Notes: generated from the letters alone by a model not told the origin. 18,152 nucleotides of DNA from Fimenecus sp051881395 (GCA_051881395.1 JBJEPU010000032.1:1-18152), one strand, 5' to 3'; shown: positions 1 through 7,292, numbered from the stretch's first letter. Made by a program: numbers and translations.

Positions 1-12
1 GGGGAAATGTCT

Positions 13-20
13 GTTATAAT
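13..20 (+). promoter_or_regulatory. Extended -10 promoter element
   Basis: TGTTATAAT contains a perfect -10 hexamer TATAAT at 15-20 with a TG extension. The -35 would lie outside the window. It would start a transcript at about 27, directly at the GC-rich structured stretch that follows; no convincing protein gene starts downstream. Confidence 0.45.
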
Positions 21-26
21 AGAGTA

Positions 27-130
27 GGGCGGGGGCTTGCTCCCGCCGCAAGGTGCCTGCATTCGGAGAATTTTGCCCTGCCGTTTGCGCCCGTTTTCGG
101 AGAAAATCCACGCCCGCCCGTAAAATTTTT
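27..130 (+). ncRNA. Possible small structured RNA, family not recognised
   Basis: Directly after the -10 element, GGGCGGG (27-33) can pair with CCCGCCC (113-119), closing a roughly 90-nt structure that ends in a T-rich run (126-130). An alternative local hairpin pairs 28-33 with 42-47. Two internal mini-hairpins present a GGA loop on AT stems (ATTC-GGA-GAAT at 61-71 and TTTTC-GGA-GAAAA at 94-106). I looked for SRP RNA, 6S, tmRNA and RNase P signatures and saw none. This is inferred from pairing alone; it could equally be a degenerate repeat. Confidence 0.2.
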
Positions 131-220
131 GTCATTTTGAGCCGACATGCGAAGAATCCCGCTTCGCATATTCTATACTTTGTGCTGTTGGAGCTCCTTC
201 GCTTCGCTCAGGATGACAAA
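128..220. repeat. TTTGTCAT...ATGACAAA palindromic repeat element
   Basis: The ends TTTGTCATTTTGAGC (128-142) and GCTCAGGATGACAAA (206-220) are inverted copies that differ only at two positions, which would be G-U pairs in RNA. The interior holds GC-rich 'GCTTCGC' fragments. Elements of this form (GTCATTCTGAGC...GCTCAGGATGAC) are a widespread non-coding repeat in bacterial genomes, especially clostridia; the assignment rests on that recollection plus the visible termini. It has no coding capacity and is probably a MITE-like or REP-like sequence. Confidence 0.6.
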
Positions 221-224
221 TTGG

Positions 225-257
225 GCATAGCACAGGGGACAGTCCCCTGTGCTATGC
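225..257. repeat. GGGGAC/GTCCCC palindrome, copy 1
   Basis: A perfect inverted repeat with 16-bp arms, GCATAGCACAGGGGAC (225-240) and its complement (242-257), separated by a single A. The core CAGGGGAC-R-GTCCCCTG recurs at 1099-1127 on the other side of the AT-rich gene at 418-1029, and degenerate half-copies lie at 364-439. There is no T-tract typical of a terminator on the plus strand. GGGGAC-type repeats are frequent around REP-associated transposases in Firmicutes, but no transposase is visible here. Confidence 0.65.
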
Positions 258-363
258 GCCCCTTCCTGAATTGACCTTTCCACAACTGATTTTTCGATCA
301 TTTTATGTGGGCTGGTCTTGCTATGTCCTTTTTTACCCGTCTGCCTCTTCGGTTTTCACGCTA

Positions 364-439
364 ACCGTCCCCCTGTGTTGCTTTTTCAGTGGTTTCGTAC
401 CGTCCCCTGTGTTCTCGCTAACCATCTCCCTGTGTTCTC
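364..439. repeat. Three degenerate half-copies of ACCGTCCCCTGTGTT
   Basis: Three same-orientation copies: 364-379, 399-416 (ACCGTCCCCTGTGTTCTC) and 421-439 (ACCATCTCCCTGTGTTCTC). They share the GTCCCCTGTG half of the palindrome at 225-257. The last copy overlaps the 3' end of the minus-strand gene ending at 418 and supplies its final codons. The rest of 258-363 shows no other structure I can interpret. Confidence 0.5.
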
Positions 440-1029
440 AGCGTACCATCAGCTATGCTCTGTAATTTCTTTGCGTGTGATTCACATTGTGCTTTTAATA
501 AATCATCAGTTGTTCCTGCAACCTCTAAATATCCTTTTACGGCAGCATTTAAAACCTCTTGATCTGATGTTCTTTCATATGCCTCAATAGGAGTCTCATC
601 AATATTGTATCGAATATCAGATGATGTTTGCGGGTAAAATTCCACAAACTCTTTAGTATATAATTCATATTCTTTTGCATTCATTATAGTAAATAAATAT
701 ACATCAATTGCTATATCCCGCGGAGAATTATTTTCTAATAATTCAATGTAAGATGTATTACTTAACTCACTATTCATGATACCTTCTTCAGTAATGACAT
801 CAATTAACTCCCTAGAATATGTAATTGCTTTATCGAAATAACCATCTTTTTGTAGTGCCAAAACAAGATGTATTAAATCACTACTGTCACCGCTTTTTTT
901 ATATTCTTGTTCTGCTCTGAAAATATCTATTTTATATTTTACTGTATCCTGACTCATAACCAAAGCACTACACAATATTACTGATACAAGCAAAAAGCTG
1001 ATTGTGATTATAATTTTACTCTTTTTCAT
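418..1029 (-). CDS. Hypothetical membrane-anchored/exported protein, AT-rich
   Basis: About 203 residues starting at the ATG at 1029, chosen because it places a charged start (MKKSK) directly before a hydrophobic segment (about residues 6-26, IIITISFLLVSVILC...) that looks like a signal peptide or membrane anchor, with GGGGGCG as ribosome site upstream. An in-frame upstream extension to 1089 lacks an ATG. A cysteine follows the hydrophobic stretch but the preceding residues (VIL) do not make a good lipobox. The rest is helical, acidic and soluble-looking, with a possible TPR-like arrangement (LALQKDGYFDKAITYSREL), but I recognise no family. The gene is far richer in AT than its neighbours and lies between GGGGAC palindromes. 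Its last about 10 residues (DGTLRTQGDG) are encoded by repeat sequence, so the original stop may be lost. Function unknown. Confidence 0.6.
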   Translation of the reverse strand: MKKSKIIITISFLLVSVILCSALVMSQDTVKYKIDIFRAEQEYKKSGDSSDLIHLVLALQKDGYFDKAITYSRELIDVITEEGIMNSELSNTSYIELLENNSPRDIAIDVYLFTIMNAKEYELYTKEFVEFYPQTSSDIRYNIDETPIEAYERTSDQEVLNAAVKGYLEVAGTTDDLLKAQCESHAKKLQSIADGTLRTQGDG

Positions 1030-1098
1030 GGAAAAACGCCCCCATATCAAAAATACACTTCTTTTATGCCTTCTCCTGTTTGAATGCAAGTACGATTA

Positions 1099-1127
1099 GG
1101 CAATCAGGGGACGGTCCCCTGATTGTC
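1099..1127. repeat. GGGGAC/GTCCCC palindrome, copy 2
   Basis: CAATCAGGGGAC (1101-1112), one G, then the exact complement (1114-1125), extended by outer G-U and G-C pairs. It shares the core AGGGGAC-R-GTCCCCT with the copy at 225-257. The two copies bracket the AT-rich gene at 418-1029. Confidence 0.65.
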
Positions 1128-1130
1128 CAT

Positions 1131-1226
1131 GGAGATTCCTTTATCGCTTATTATCGCAACTTCAAAATTGCGGAATTTGATACCCAAACCGGTAAACTGC
1201 TCAACCGTAAAATTTCAAGGTTGTAA
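1131..1226 (+). pseudogene. Possible 3' remnant of a protein gene
   Basis: Directly after the palindrome the plus-strand frame reads GDSFIAYYRNFKIAEFDTQT, then GKLLNRKISRL and TAA at 1224-1226. This looks like a natural protein C-terminus but has no start codon or upstream body, so a gene may have been cut off at the repeat. I do not recognise the family, and the peptide is short enough to be chance. Confidence 0.2.
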
Positions 1227-1238
1227 CGACGGCATAAT

Positions 1239-1427
1239 GTGTATACCATGTCCTTACACAGGTGTATACCATGTTACTCTTGACAGGAAACCCGCCCCTA
1301 CAACGGGGCGCCGAGTCGACGCCCCCTGCGCACACATTTCCTTTTCATTTTTCAATCGGAACGGTACGACCGTTCCATACAATTTTTCATTTTTCATTAT
1401 TCAACGGTGCGCCGAGGTCGGCGCACC
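1239..1427. repeat. Cluster of short direct and inverted repeats
   Basis: This gene-free stretch holds a 13-bp direct repeat GTGTATACCATGT at 1239-1251 and 1262-1274; GGGGCG (1305-1310) able to pair with CGCCCC on either side (1293-1298 or 1320-1325); the perfect dyad GGAACGGT-acg-ACCGTTCC (1358-1376); and the perfect 10-bp-arm palindrome GGTGCGCCGA (1406-1415) with 1418-1427. The last, flanked by CCCTACG, resembles a repeat common in clostridial intergenic regions. It might also serve as a terminator for the minus-strand gene ending at 1472, since on that strand it is followed by an AT-rich stretch. No gene is visible here. Confidence 0.5.
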
Positions 1428-1471
1428 CTACGATACCGCCGTAAATGGCGCACAGGGAACGGCATTTCCTG

Positions 1472-3070
1472 TCATTCAAATTTATCGCAAATGGCGTGAA
1501 TTTGGTCAGCGAGGCGCGCCAAATCCTTGTTGGCTCTGCCGCGGCTGGTGGCTACGATTCGCTGTAACCGTGCGAGCGCGGCGGTCAGACGGTCATATAC
1601 CGCGTCGGCGCGCTGTCTGCCCTCGGTTTCCTTGTGAACTTTGACGATTTTGCCTTTGGCAAGGCAAATGCCGTCCGCCAAATCGTAGCAGTCGCCGCTG
1701 TACGGCGCAACCGCGTGGAAATGACAGGTTTCCTGTATGCTTTCGGCAAAACTGTCACAAACCGTGTCGTTGCCGTGGTTGACAAACACGGTTTCGGGCG
1801 GCGTTTGCAGGTGTTGCAACCACGAAAGGAGCATATCGCGGTCGGCGTGCCCGCTGATGCCCGAAAGCGTTGCAATGCGCGCGTGCACCGCAACATCTTC
1901 GCCGAACAGTTTGACAAACGGCGCGCCGTCCAAAAGCTTTCTGCCGATGGTGCCCTCGGTTTGATAGCCGACGAACAAAATCGTGCTGTCCGCCCGCCAA
2001 AGATTGTGCTTTAAATGGTGGCGAATCCGCCCTGCCTCGCACATACCCGAAGCGGACAAAATCACCTTCGGGGTTTTGTCAAAGTTAATCATTTTCGAGT
2101 CGTCCGAGGTCACCGACAGTTTTAGGTCGGGGAACTGTATGGGGTTGATGCCTTCTTTGAGCAAAGCAAGGGTTTCGTCGTCATAATATTCGGTCATACC
2201 GCCCGAATAGATATTGGTCGCCTCCACCGCCAAGGGACTGTCCACATACACGGGGAAGCCGTCGTGATTTTTGATTAAGTTTTCGGCTTTGATGGTGCGC
2301 AATAGGTACAATAATTCCTGCGTTCTGCCGACAGCGAACGAGGGAATGACCACATTGCCGCCGCGGTCAAGCGTTTCCTGTATCACGGCGGTCAACTGCG
2401 CAACATAATCAGGGCGCTTGCCGTGCAGGCGGTCGCCGTAGGTGGACTCAATCACCACATAATCGGCGGCGGTGGGCGGTACGGGATTGCGAATGAGTGG
2501 GCGGTCCACATTACCGACATCGCCCGAAAACAGCACGGTGCGCGTCACATCGCCCTCGGTAATTTCTATGGAAATGCTCGCGGAGCCCAACAAATGCCCC
2601 GCGTCAATAAAATGCACTTTCAGCCCCTCGAATGGGGAGAAAACTTCCATATAGCCGTGCGGCTCGAACAGCGCCGCGGTCTTTTCGGCGTCCGCCACAG
2701 TGTAAAGCGGCGCATATAGTTCATCGCCCGAGCGCTTTGCCTTGCGGTTGCGCCATTCAGCTTCAAATTCCTGAATATGCGCCGAGTCGCGAAGCATAAT
2801 GCCGCAGAGTTTCGCCGTCGCGCCCGTCGCGTAAATCGGCCCTTCGTAGCCCGCCGCAACCAGCGCGGGGAGTTTGCCCGAATGGTCAATATGCGCATGC
2901 GTAACGAATACCGCGTCAATTTCGCCCGGGGCAACGGGCAGTTCGCAGTTTTCGTAAATGTCCGCACCCTGTTCCAGCCCGCAGTCCACCAAAATACGCT
3001 TGCCGCAGGCTTCCAAAAGCGAGCACGAGCCCGTGACTTCGTGCGCCGCGCCTAAAAATGTCAGCTTCAT
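1472..3070 (-). CDS. MBL-fold beta-CASP metallo-hydrolase (RNA-processing type)
   Basis: A 532-residue member of the metallo-beta-lactamase fold with a beta-CASP insertion and an RNA-specificity C-terminal region, like CPSF73/TTHA0252-type ribonucleases. Zinc ligands are visible: HAHIDH at residues 58-63, H159 in DAGHLLGS, D184 in FSGDVGN, and later H408 (SGISGHAD) and H432 (VNHGND). The beta-CASP signature SASGMCEAGR is at 339-348. The length is normal for the family. The ATG at 3070 follows GAGGGTG at good spacing and starts exactly at the first beta strand (MKLTFLGAAHEVTGS); an upstream in-frame extension to 3184 reads like non-coding sequence. It lies downstream of and codirectional with the FliB-like gene, but a terminator and its own extended -10 separate them. 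Predicted cytoplasmic RNA endo/exonuclease; RNA substrate unknown. Confidence 0.9.
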   Translation of the reverse strand: MKLTFLGAAHEVTGSCSLLEACGKRILVDCGLEQGADIYENCELPVAPGEIDAVFVTHAHIDHSGKLPALVAAGYEGPIYATGATAKLCGIMLRDSAHIQEFEAEWRNRKAKRSGDELYAPLYTVADAEKTAALFEPHGYMEVFSPFEGLKVHFIDAGHLLGSASISIEITEGDVTRTVLFSGDVGNVDRPLIRNPVPPTAADYVVIESTYGDRLHGKRPDYVAQLTAVIQETLDRGGNVVIPSFAVGRTQELLYLLRTIKAENLIKNHDGFPVYVDSPLAVEATNIYSGGMTEYYDDETLALLKEGINPIQFPDLKLSVTSDDSKMINFDKTPKVILSASGMCEAGRIRHHLKHNLWRADSTILFVGYQTEGTIGRKLLDGAPFVKLFGEDVAVHARIATLSGISGHADRDMLLSWLQHLQTPPETVFVNHGNDTVCDSFAESIQETCHFHAVAPYSGDCYDLADGICLAKGKIVKVHKETEGRQRADAVYDRLTAALARLQRIVATSRGRANKDLARLADQIHAICDKFE

Positions 3071-3097
3071 TGTATGCACCCTCTTTTCGGTACTTCC

Positions 3098-3106
3098 ATT
3101 GTAGCA
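3098..3106 (-). promoter_or_regulatory. Extended -10 promoter for the MBL-fold gene
   Basis: On the minus strand, TGCTACAAT gives a TACAAT -10 with a TG extension, about 28 bp upstream of the ATG at 3070. I see no good -35, which the TG extension could offset. Confidence 0.45.
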
Positions 3107-3171
3107 CGAAACGCGAAAAACGGCACAAAAAGAAACCGAATTTGTAAAAATTTGTGGCTGTGCACAAGAAA

Positions 3172-3198
3172 CGGCAGATTGCATTCAGCAATCTGCCG
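3172..3198 (-). terminator. Intrinsic terminator of the FliB-like gene, overlapping its stop codon
   Basis: Perfect 11-bp stem: CGGCAGATTGC (3172-3182) and its complement (3188-3198) with a 5-nt loop, followed on the minus strand by TTTCTT. The gene's stop codon (3185-3187) lies in the loop, so the last codons form one arm of the stem. Confidence 0.7.
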
Positions 3199-4138
3199 AA
3201 AGCGCGTCCAATACGGCTTCTAAATTTTCATCGGAATATTCGATTTCTGTTGAATACTGCCGCACAAGGTTTAAAGCAAGGTCAAAATCAAACCCTGCGT
3301 GGTCTTTCGCGCACGCGCGGTACAGCGCCCACAGGAACTGCACCCCGTGCACACAAAAAGCGGCGCGTACCGACAAATTGCCGTCATCGAGTGCCCCCGC
3401 AAGATGCCGATATAAAAAACAGCAAAGCAAGTTTTCAAAAAACAGTTCGGCTTCTTTCATAAACGGTGCGGCAAATGCATCGGACGGCAAGGTGCGAAGG
3501 GTATCGAGCGCCGTGTCCCAACTGCGGTCAAGCCGTTCCAAAGCACAATAGAACTCCGCCCAAGCGGCGGGGCTTTTTTGCGGCAAATGCGCGCCGACGG
3601 TATCGAGTATATTTTGCAGTCGCTGTTCCGGCGGTAAATTACGATCTTGCGCCGATAGAAACACCCGTTCACGAAAAGCAAAAAATGCGGCTTCTTCGGG
3701 GGTGGGAGTCTGCGTTTCGCCGTCATCGGCAATCTGTATCAGCGAGAACGGCGTTTCCGTGCACAACAGCAACCGCGCCGCCGCTTCACAGCAAAGCCCC
3801 AAACCGGTTTCCGTGCGGTCGGAAAAGAAATTCCGAAACCGCGGGTGGTCGCGGCAGATTTGGCAAAGCGCATTTTCGCCGAGCGTCAAATAAATGTCGC
3901 ACAGATTTCGGCGGTTTAAAAACGGACAGCGTTCGTGTTCGTCCAATCGAAATGATGCGTAACCGTCCGAAACTTTGATATTCTCTCGCAGGCGTGCGCC
4001 GATTTCCCCCGTTTGCGCACGGTAAAACGCAAGCGTGTCTTTGTCGATATCAATTTCCCAGCCGATACAGCAACTGTGTCGGCACTTGTCGGCAATACAA
4101 TGAAATGCCTTGTAAATGTTCGGTGCAAATTCTTTCAT
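3185..4138 (-). CDS. FliB-like Cys-rich protein (flagellin lysine-N-methylase family)
   Basis: A 317-residue protein of the family annotated as flagellin lysine-N-methylase. The founding FliB methylates flagellin lysines in Salmonella; many clostridial members have no proven substrate. The visible signature is an N-terminal cysteine set: C14, C19, C23, C24 (CIADKCRHSCCIGWEID) and then C71, C80, C92, C95 (CPFLNRRNLC and LCQICRDHPRF), probably binding a metal centre. The ATG at 4138 is preferred because it lies about 43 bp downstream of a consensus -10; a longer reading to 4189 would start inside the promoter. It has no flagellar neighbours in the window. It ends in its own terminator. Somewhat short for the family, so the C-terminal domain may be reduced. 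Confidence 0.8.
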   Translation of the reverse strand: MKEFAPNIYKAFHCIADKCRHSCCIGWEIDIDKDTLAFYRAQTGEIGARLRENIKVSDGYASFRLDEHERCPFLNRRNLCDIYLTLGENALCQICRDHPRFRNFFSDRTETGLGLCCEAAARLLLCTETPFSLIQIADDGETQTPTPEEAAFFAFRERVFLSAQDRNLPPEQRLQNILDTVGAHLPQKSPAAWAEFYCALERLDRSWDTALDTLRTLPSDAFAAPFMKEAELFFENLLCCFLYRHLAGALDDGNLSVRAAFCVHGVQFLWALYRACAKDHAGFDFDLALNLVRQYSTEIEYSDENLEAVLDALSADC

Positions 4139-4180
4139 GGCGCGGGGATGTCCTTTCCGAAAAGCGGCTTTTTCAATCGA

Positions 4181-4209
4181 ATTATACATAAAGCGAAAAT
4201 CTGTGTCAA
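4181..4209 (-). promoter_or_regulatory. Consensus sigma-A promoter for the FliB-like gene
   Basis: On the minus strand, TTGACA (4204-4209) and TATAAT (4181-4186) are separated by exactly 17 bp. Both hexamers match the consensus perfectly. Transcription would begin near 4174, leaving a short leader before the ATG at 4138. Confidence 0.9.
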
Positions 4210-4279
4210 CACCGAAAGTTTCAATCGGAAAAATGATAATTTTTACGGAAACTTGATATTCTTTATGGAAATAATTCGG

Positions 4280-4285
4280 TACAAT
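4280..4285 (+). promoter_or_regulatory. Probable -10 element for the MFS gene
   Basis: TACAAT lies 34 bp upstream of the ATG at 4319. A TTGATA about 21 bp further upstream is too far for an ideal -35, so the spacing is poor. It stands back to back with the promoter at 4181-4209. Confidence 0.35.
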
Positions 4286-4318
4286 GAAGCCAAGAACAAA
4301 GCAAAGGGCGGGTAAAAT

Positions 4319-5497
4319 ATGTCTTTTTTATTGGTGGTTATCTATATTGTCTTTATTTCGTTGGGCCTGCCCGACTCGCTGTTCGGCGTGGCGTGGCCTG
4401 TGGTGCACACGGAATTCGGCGTGGCAGAGAGTTTTGCCTCGTTTTACAGCATTATTACGGGCATTTGCACGGGCGGCGTGAGTTTTCTTGCGGGCAAGGT
4501 GTTGCGGCGGTTCGGCACGGCAAAGGTGACGCTCGTTTCTATATTGTTGACCGCCGTAGGGCTGCTCGGCATCAGTTTTGCGCCCAATCTTCTTGTGATG
4601 ATGCTGTTTTCAGTGATTTTGGGCTACGGCGCGGGGATTATCGACACGGGCGTAAACAACTTTGTGTCGCTCCATTTTAAGGCGCGACATATGAATTGGC
4701 TCCATTGCTTTTGGGGCGTGGGCGTCACCGTAAGCCCCATGATTATGTCTGCGTTTTTGGCAGGCGAAACGGGCGCGTGGCGAAACGGCTACCGCGTGGT
4801 GGCGGCCATGCAGCTTTGCATTGCGCTGATTGTTGCGATTTCTTTGCGCAAATGGATACGCGTTGAAAAAGCAGGCGCACCCGATGCGGAAAATGCGCCG
4901 AAAACACCTGTGCCGCAGGAAAAATCGCTTCTGTCCTTACTGCGCACAAAAGGCGTGCTTGTGAGCATTCTCTCCTTGGGGCTGTATTGCAGTATGGAAT
5001 TTTTAATCGGCACTTGGGGCGCGACCTATCTTGTCAATGCGACGGCGCTTTCGCCCGATGCGGCGGCAAAGTGGATTTCTCTGTATTTCGGCGGGATTAT
5101 GCTCGGGCGGCTTGTTTCGGGCTTTTTGTCCGTTAAACTTAAAGATAACACCTTGATTTTTCTCGGTATTTTCGTGTCGCTTTTGGGGATTGCGCTGTTG
5201 GTACTGCCCCTCGGCACGGTATCGCTTTACGGGCTTTTACTCATCGGGTTCGGTTTCGGCCCGATATTCCCGAGCGTTATTCACGCCGTACCCGCGCGCT
5301 TCGGCAAAGACTATTCGGCGGATATTACAGGCTACCATATGGGCGGCGCGTATGCCGTTGGCTTTTCGGTGCAGTTGGCATTCGGCTTTATTGCTTCGGC
5401 AACCACATTTAAAATTACGCCGTTTGTGCTTTGCGGGCTTTGCCTGTGCTTGCTACATGCACACGCCGCGGCGGTACGCAAAACGGCGGGAAAATAA
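4319..5497 (+). CDS. MFS transporter, possible sugar/glycoside permease
   Basis: A 392-residue, strongly hydrophobic protein with about 12 predicted membrane segments in two six-helix halves, separated by a polar loop around residues 180-210 (RVEKAGAPDAENAPKTP). The length and layout fit the major facilitator superfamily. The segment around residues 100-125 (GYGAGIIDTGVNNFVSLHF) resembles the fucose/sugar-type branch. The ATG at 4319 follows GGGCGGG. It precedes a GH36 alpha-galactosidase by 101 bp in the same direction, suggesting uptake of a galactoside for cytoplasmic cleavage, but the substrate is not shown by the sequence. A cation- or drug-exporter role cannot be excluded. Confidence 0.85.
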   Translation: MSFLLVVIYIVFISLGLPDSLFGVAWPVVHTEFGVAESFASFYSIITGICTGGVSFLAGKVLRRFGTAKVTLVSILLTAVGLLGISFAPNLLVMMLFSVILGYGAGIIDTGVNNFVSLHFKARHMNWLHCFWGVGVTVSPMIMSAFLAGETGAWRNGYRVVAAMQLCIALIVAISLRKWIRVEKAGAPDAENAPKTPVPQEKSLLSLLRTKGVLVSILSLGLYCSMEFLIGTWGATYLVNATALSPDAAAKWISLYFGGIMLGRLVSGFLSVKLKDNTLIFLGIFVSLLGIALLVLPLGTVSLYGLLLIGFGFGPIFPSVIHAVPARFGKDYSADITGYHMGGAYAVGFSVQLAFGFIASATTFKITPFVLCGLCLCLLHAHAAAVRKTAGK

Positions 5498-5547
5498 AAG
5501 CATTTTCATCCGACAAAATCCCTATGGCAATTCTGCGGCAAATTTGG

Positions 5548-5553
5548 TATGAT
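5548..5553 (+). promoter_or_regulatory. Candidate -10 upstream of the alpha-galactosidase
   Basis: TATGAT, 45 bp before the ATG at 5599, with only a weak TGGCAA at 17-bp spacing as -35. A separate start for the alpha-galactosidase/tex pair is possible but read-through from the MFS gene is equally likely. Confidence 0.25.
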
Positions 5554-5598
5554 AGTTTCAACGGCAAAACTCCCCATTTTTATTTTGGAGGACAGAAT

Positions 5599-7275
5599 AT
5601 GTTTACTTTACAATCGGCATTTCGGAAAAACGGTACTTTATGTGAAACCACGCAATTTGACAATGACGGCTTTACGCTGGACTTTACCCAAACCGACGGG
5701 GAAATCCGCGTGGTGCTGACCGCGAAAACGGATTTGGATTTTTCGTCCCTTTCCCTTTCCTGCCCGATGGATTTTGCGGCAGACGATTTATTCTTTGCCA
5801 ACGGCTACCAATCGTGGACGACCTCGCGCGAATACGGCAAAACGGACACTGCCCCCACGGTGACGCGCCTTGCGCACATTTCGCGCTTGACCACAGATTT
5901 AGCCGCCACCTCGGGTGACCATCTCTTTGCTCCCGCAGGCGGCAAAGGCGTATTTCATTCGTACACCTACTGCTATTTCCGTAAACGTGACAGCCGCGAC
6001 ATCACGCTGTATGGTTCCAAAAGCGAACGGCAGGGCTTTACGGTGTTTATTGCCGATATGCAAAACGGCGTATTTACATTCAGAAAAGACATTGAAGGCT
6101 TGCACCTCACAAGCGGGCAGGTCTATGAGGTATTTCGTATTGCCGAAATTTCCGGCGAATTTGACAGCGTGTTTGACCGCTATTTCTTTGACTTCGTTGG
6201 CGTGCAAAAGCCCGATATTCCGCGACTTACCGGCTACACCTCGTGGTACAATTATTTTCAGAAAATCGACGAGCACATCATATTGCGCGATTTGGCGGGA
6301 CTGGACTGTGCCAAAGACGCGGTGAATATTTTTCAGGTAGATGACGGGTATGAGTCTGCCGTCGGCGATTGGCTTACCCCCGACTCCAAAAAATTCCCGC
6401 ACGGTATGGGATATATTGCCGAGAAAATCCACGAAAAAGGCTACAAGGCGGGGCTGTGGTTAGCACCGTTTAACGCCCAGCGCAGTTCGCGGATTTTAAA
6501 AGAGCACCCCGATTGGGTAATCCGCGACAACCGCAACGGCAAGCCGTTGCTCGGCTGTGTCGGTTGGGGCGGCGCGTATACCTTTGATATTTACAATACG
6601 GAATTCCGTGCCTATTTAAAGAAAGTGTTTGACACGGTACTTCTTGATTGGGGATTTGATTTGGTCAAGCTCGATTTCCTGTACAGCCAATGTATGCAGC
6701 CGCGCGCGGGCAAAACCCGCGGCGAGATTATGTGCGACGCGGTCGATTTGTTGCGTGAATTGTGTTATGACAAGCGCATTCTCGGCTGCGGTGTGCCGCT
6801 GGGTGCGTGTATGGGTGTTTTTGACGCGTGCCGTATCGGCTGTGACGCGAACAAGGTGTTTAAACCGCAAATCCCCAACAAACTCGGCGTCAATCCCGAA
6901 ATCCCCTCGTCGCAAAACGCAATCAACAACGCGATTTTCCGCAACCATTTGGACGGCAGGGCGTTTGCCTGCGACCCCGATGTATTCTTTTTGCGCGACA
7001 ACAATTTGAAATACACCTTACAGCAAAAATTATTGCTCGGCAAGGTCAATGCCGTGTGCGGCAATGTGCTGTTTGTTTCGGACAACGCGGGCGACTATGA
7101 CGCGGAGACCGTTGGGTATTTGAAAGACTTTTTCGCGGACAAAAAGTACAAGGTGCTTTCGGCACAGTACGAGGACAGCGAACGCATTCGCCTGCGTTTC
7201 TCGGAAAACGGCGCAGAAAAGGAACTGTATTTTAACATTTTGACCGGCGACGGCAATATTGCGGAATGTTTATAA
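5599..7275 (+). CDS. GH36 alpha-galactosidase
   Basis: A 558-residue glycoside hydrolase of family 36/clan GH-D, hydrolysing alpha-1,6-galactosides such as melibiose or raffinose oligosaccharides. An N-terminal beta domain carries the family string NGYQSWTTS (residues 68-76). The (beta/alpha)8 barrel starts near residue 210. Substrate-site FQVDDGYES is at 245-253, the nucleophile is D359 in LVKLDFLY, and the probable acid/base is D416 in CRIGCD. There is no signal peptide, so it acts in the cytoplasm. The ATG at 5599 follows a strong TTGGAGG; an in-frame extension upstream to 5431 overlaps the MFS gene and is not credible. It is shorter than the roughly 700-residue classic GH36 enzymes, consistent with the compact clostridial subgroup. 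It likely works with the MFS transporter upstream; tex follows by 17 bp. Confidence 0.9.
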   Translation: MFTLQSAFRKNGTLCETTQFDNDGFTLDFTQTDGEIRVVLTAKTDLDFSSLSLSCPMDFAADDLFFANGYQSWTTSREYGKTDTAPTVTRLAHISRLTTDLAATSGDHLFAPAGGKGVFHSYTYCYFRKRDSRDITLYGSKSERQGFTVFIADMQNGVFTFRKDIEGLHLTSGQVYEVFRIAEISGEFDSVFDRYFFDFVGVQKPDIPRLTGYTSWYNYFQKIDEHIILRDLAGLDCAKDAVNIFQVDDGYESAVGDWLTPDSKKFPHGMGYIAEKIHEKGYKAGLWLAPFNAQRSSRILKEHPDWVIRDNRNGKPLLGCVGWGGAYTFDIYNTEFRAYLKKVFDTVLLDWGFDLVKLDFLYSQCMQPRAGKTRGEIMCDAVDLLRELCYDKRILGCGVPLGACMGVFDACRIGCDANKVFKPQIPNKLGVNPEIPSSQNAINNAIFRNHLDGRAFACDPDVFFLRDNNLKYTLQQKLLLGKVNAVCGNVLFVSDNAGDYDAETVGYLKDFFADKKYKVLSAQYEDSERIRLRFSENGAEKELYFNILTGDGNIAECL

Positions 7276-7292
7276 ACAAGTAGGAGAATAAA

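Noticed and set aside
27..130. SRP (4.5S-like) RNA
   Set aside because: The conserved GGAAGGAAGCAGCC-type apical motif is absent; only GC-rich pairing is seen.
1..1471. CRISPR array
   Set aside because: The repeats are few, of different types and irregularly spaced, with no uniform spacers and no cas genes in the window.
1123..1644. Open frame of 173 codons on the plus strand
   Set aside because: It crosses the repeat cluster and then runs antisense through the well-supported MBL-fold gene; composition is arginine/cysteine-rich as expected for a shadow frame.
5899..6432. Minus-strand open frame of 177 codons inside the alpha-galactosidase
   Set aside because: Lies entirely within a clear GH36 gene with catalytic motifs; no start context or known motif.
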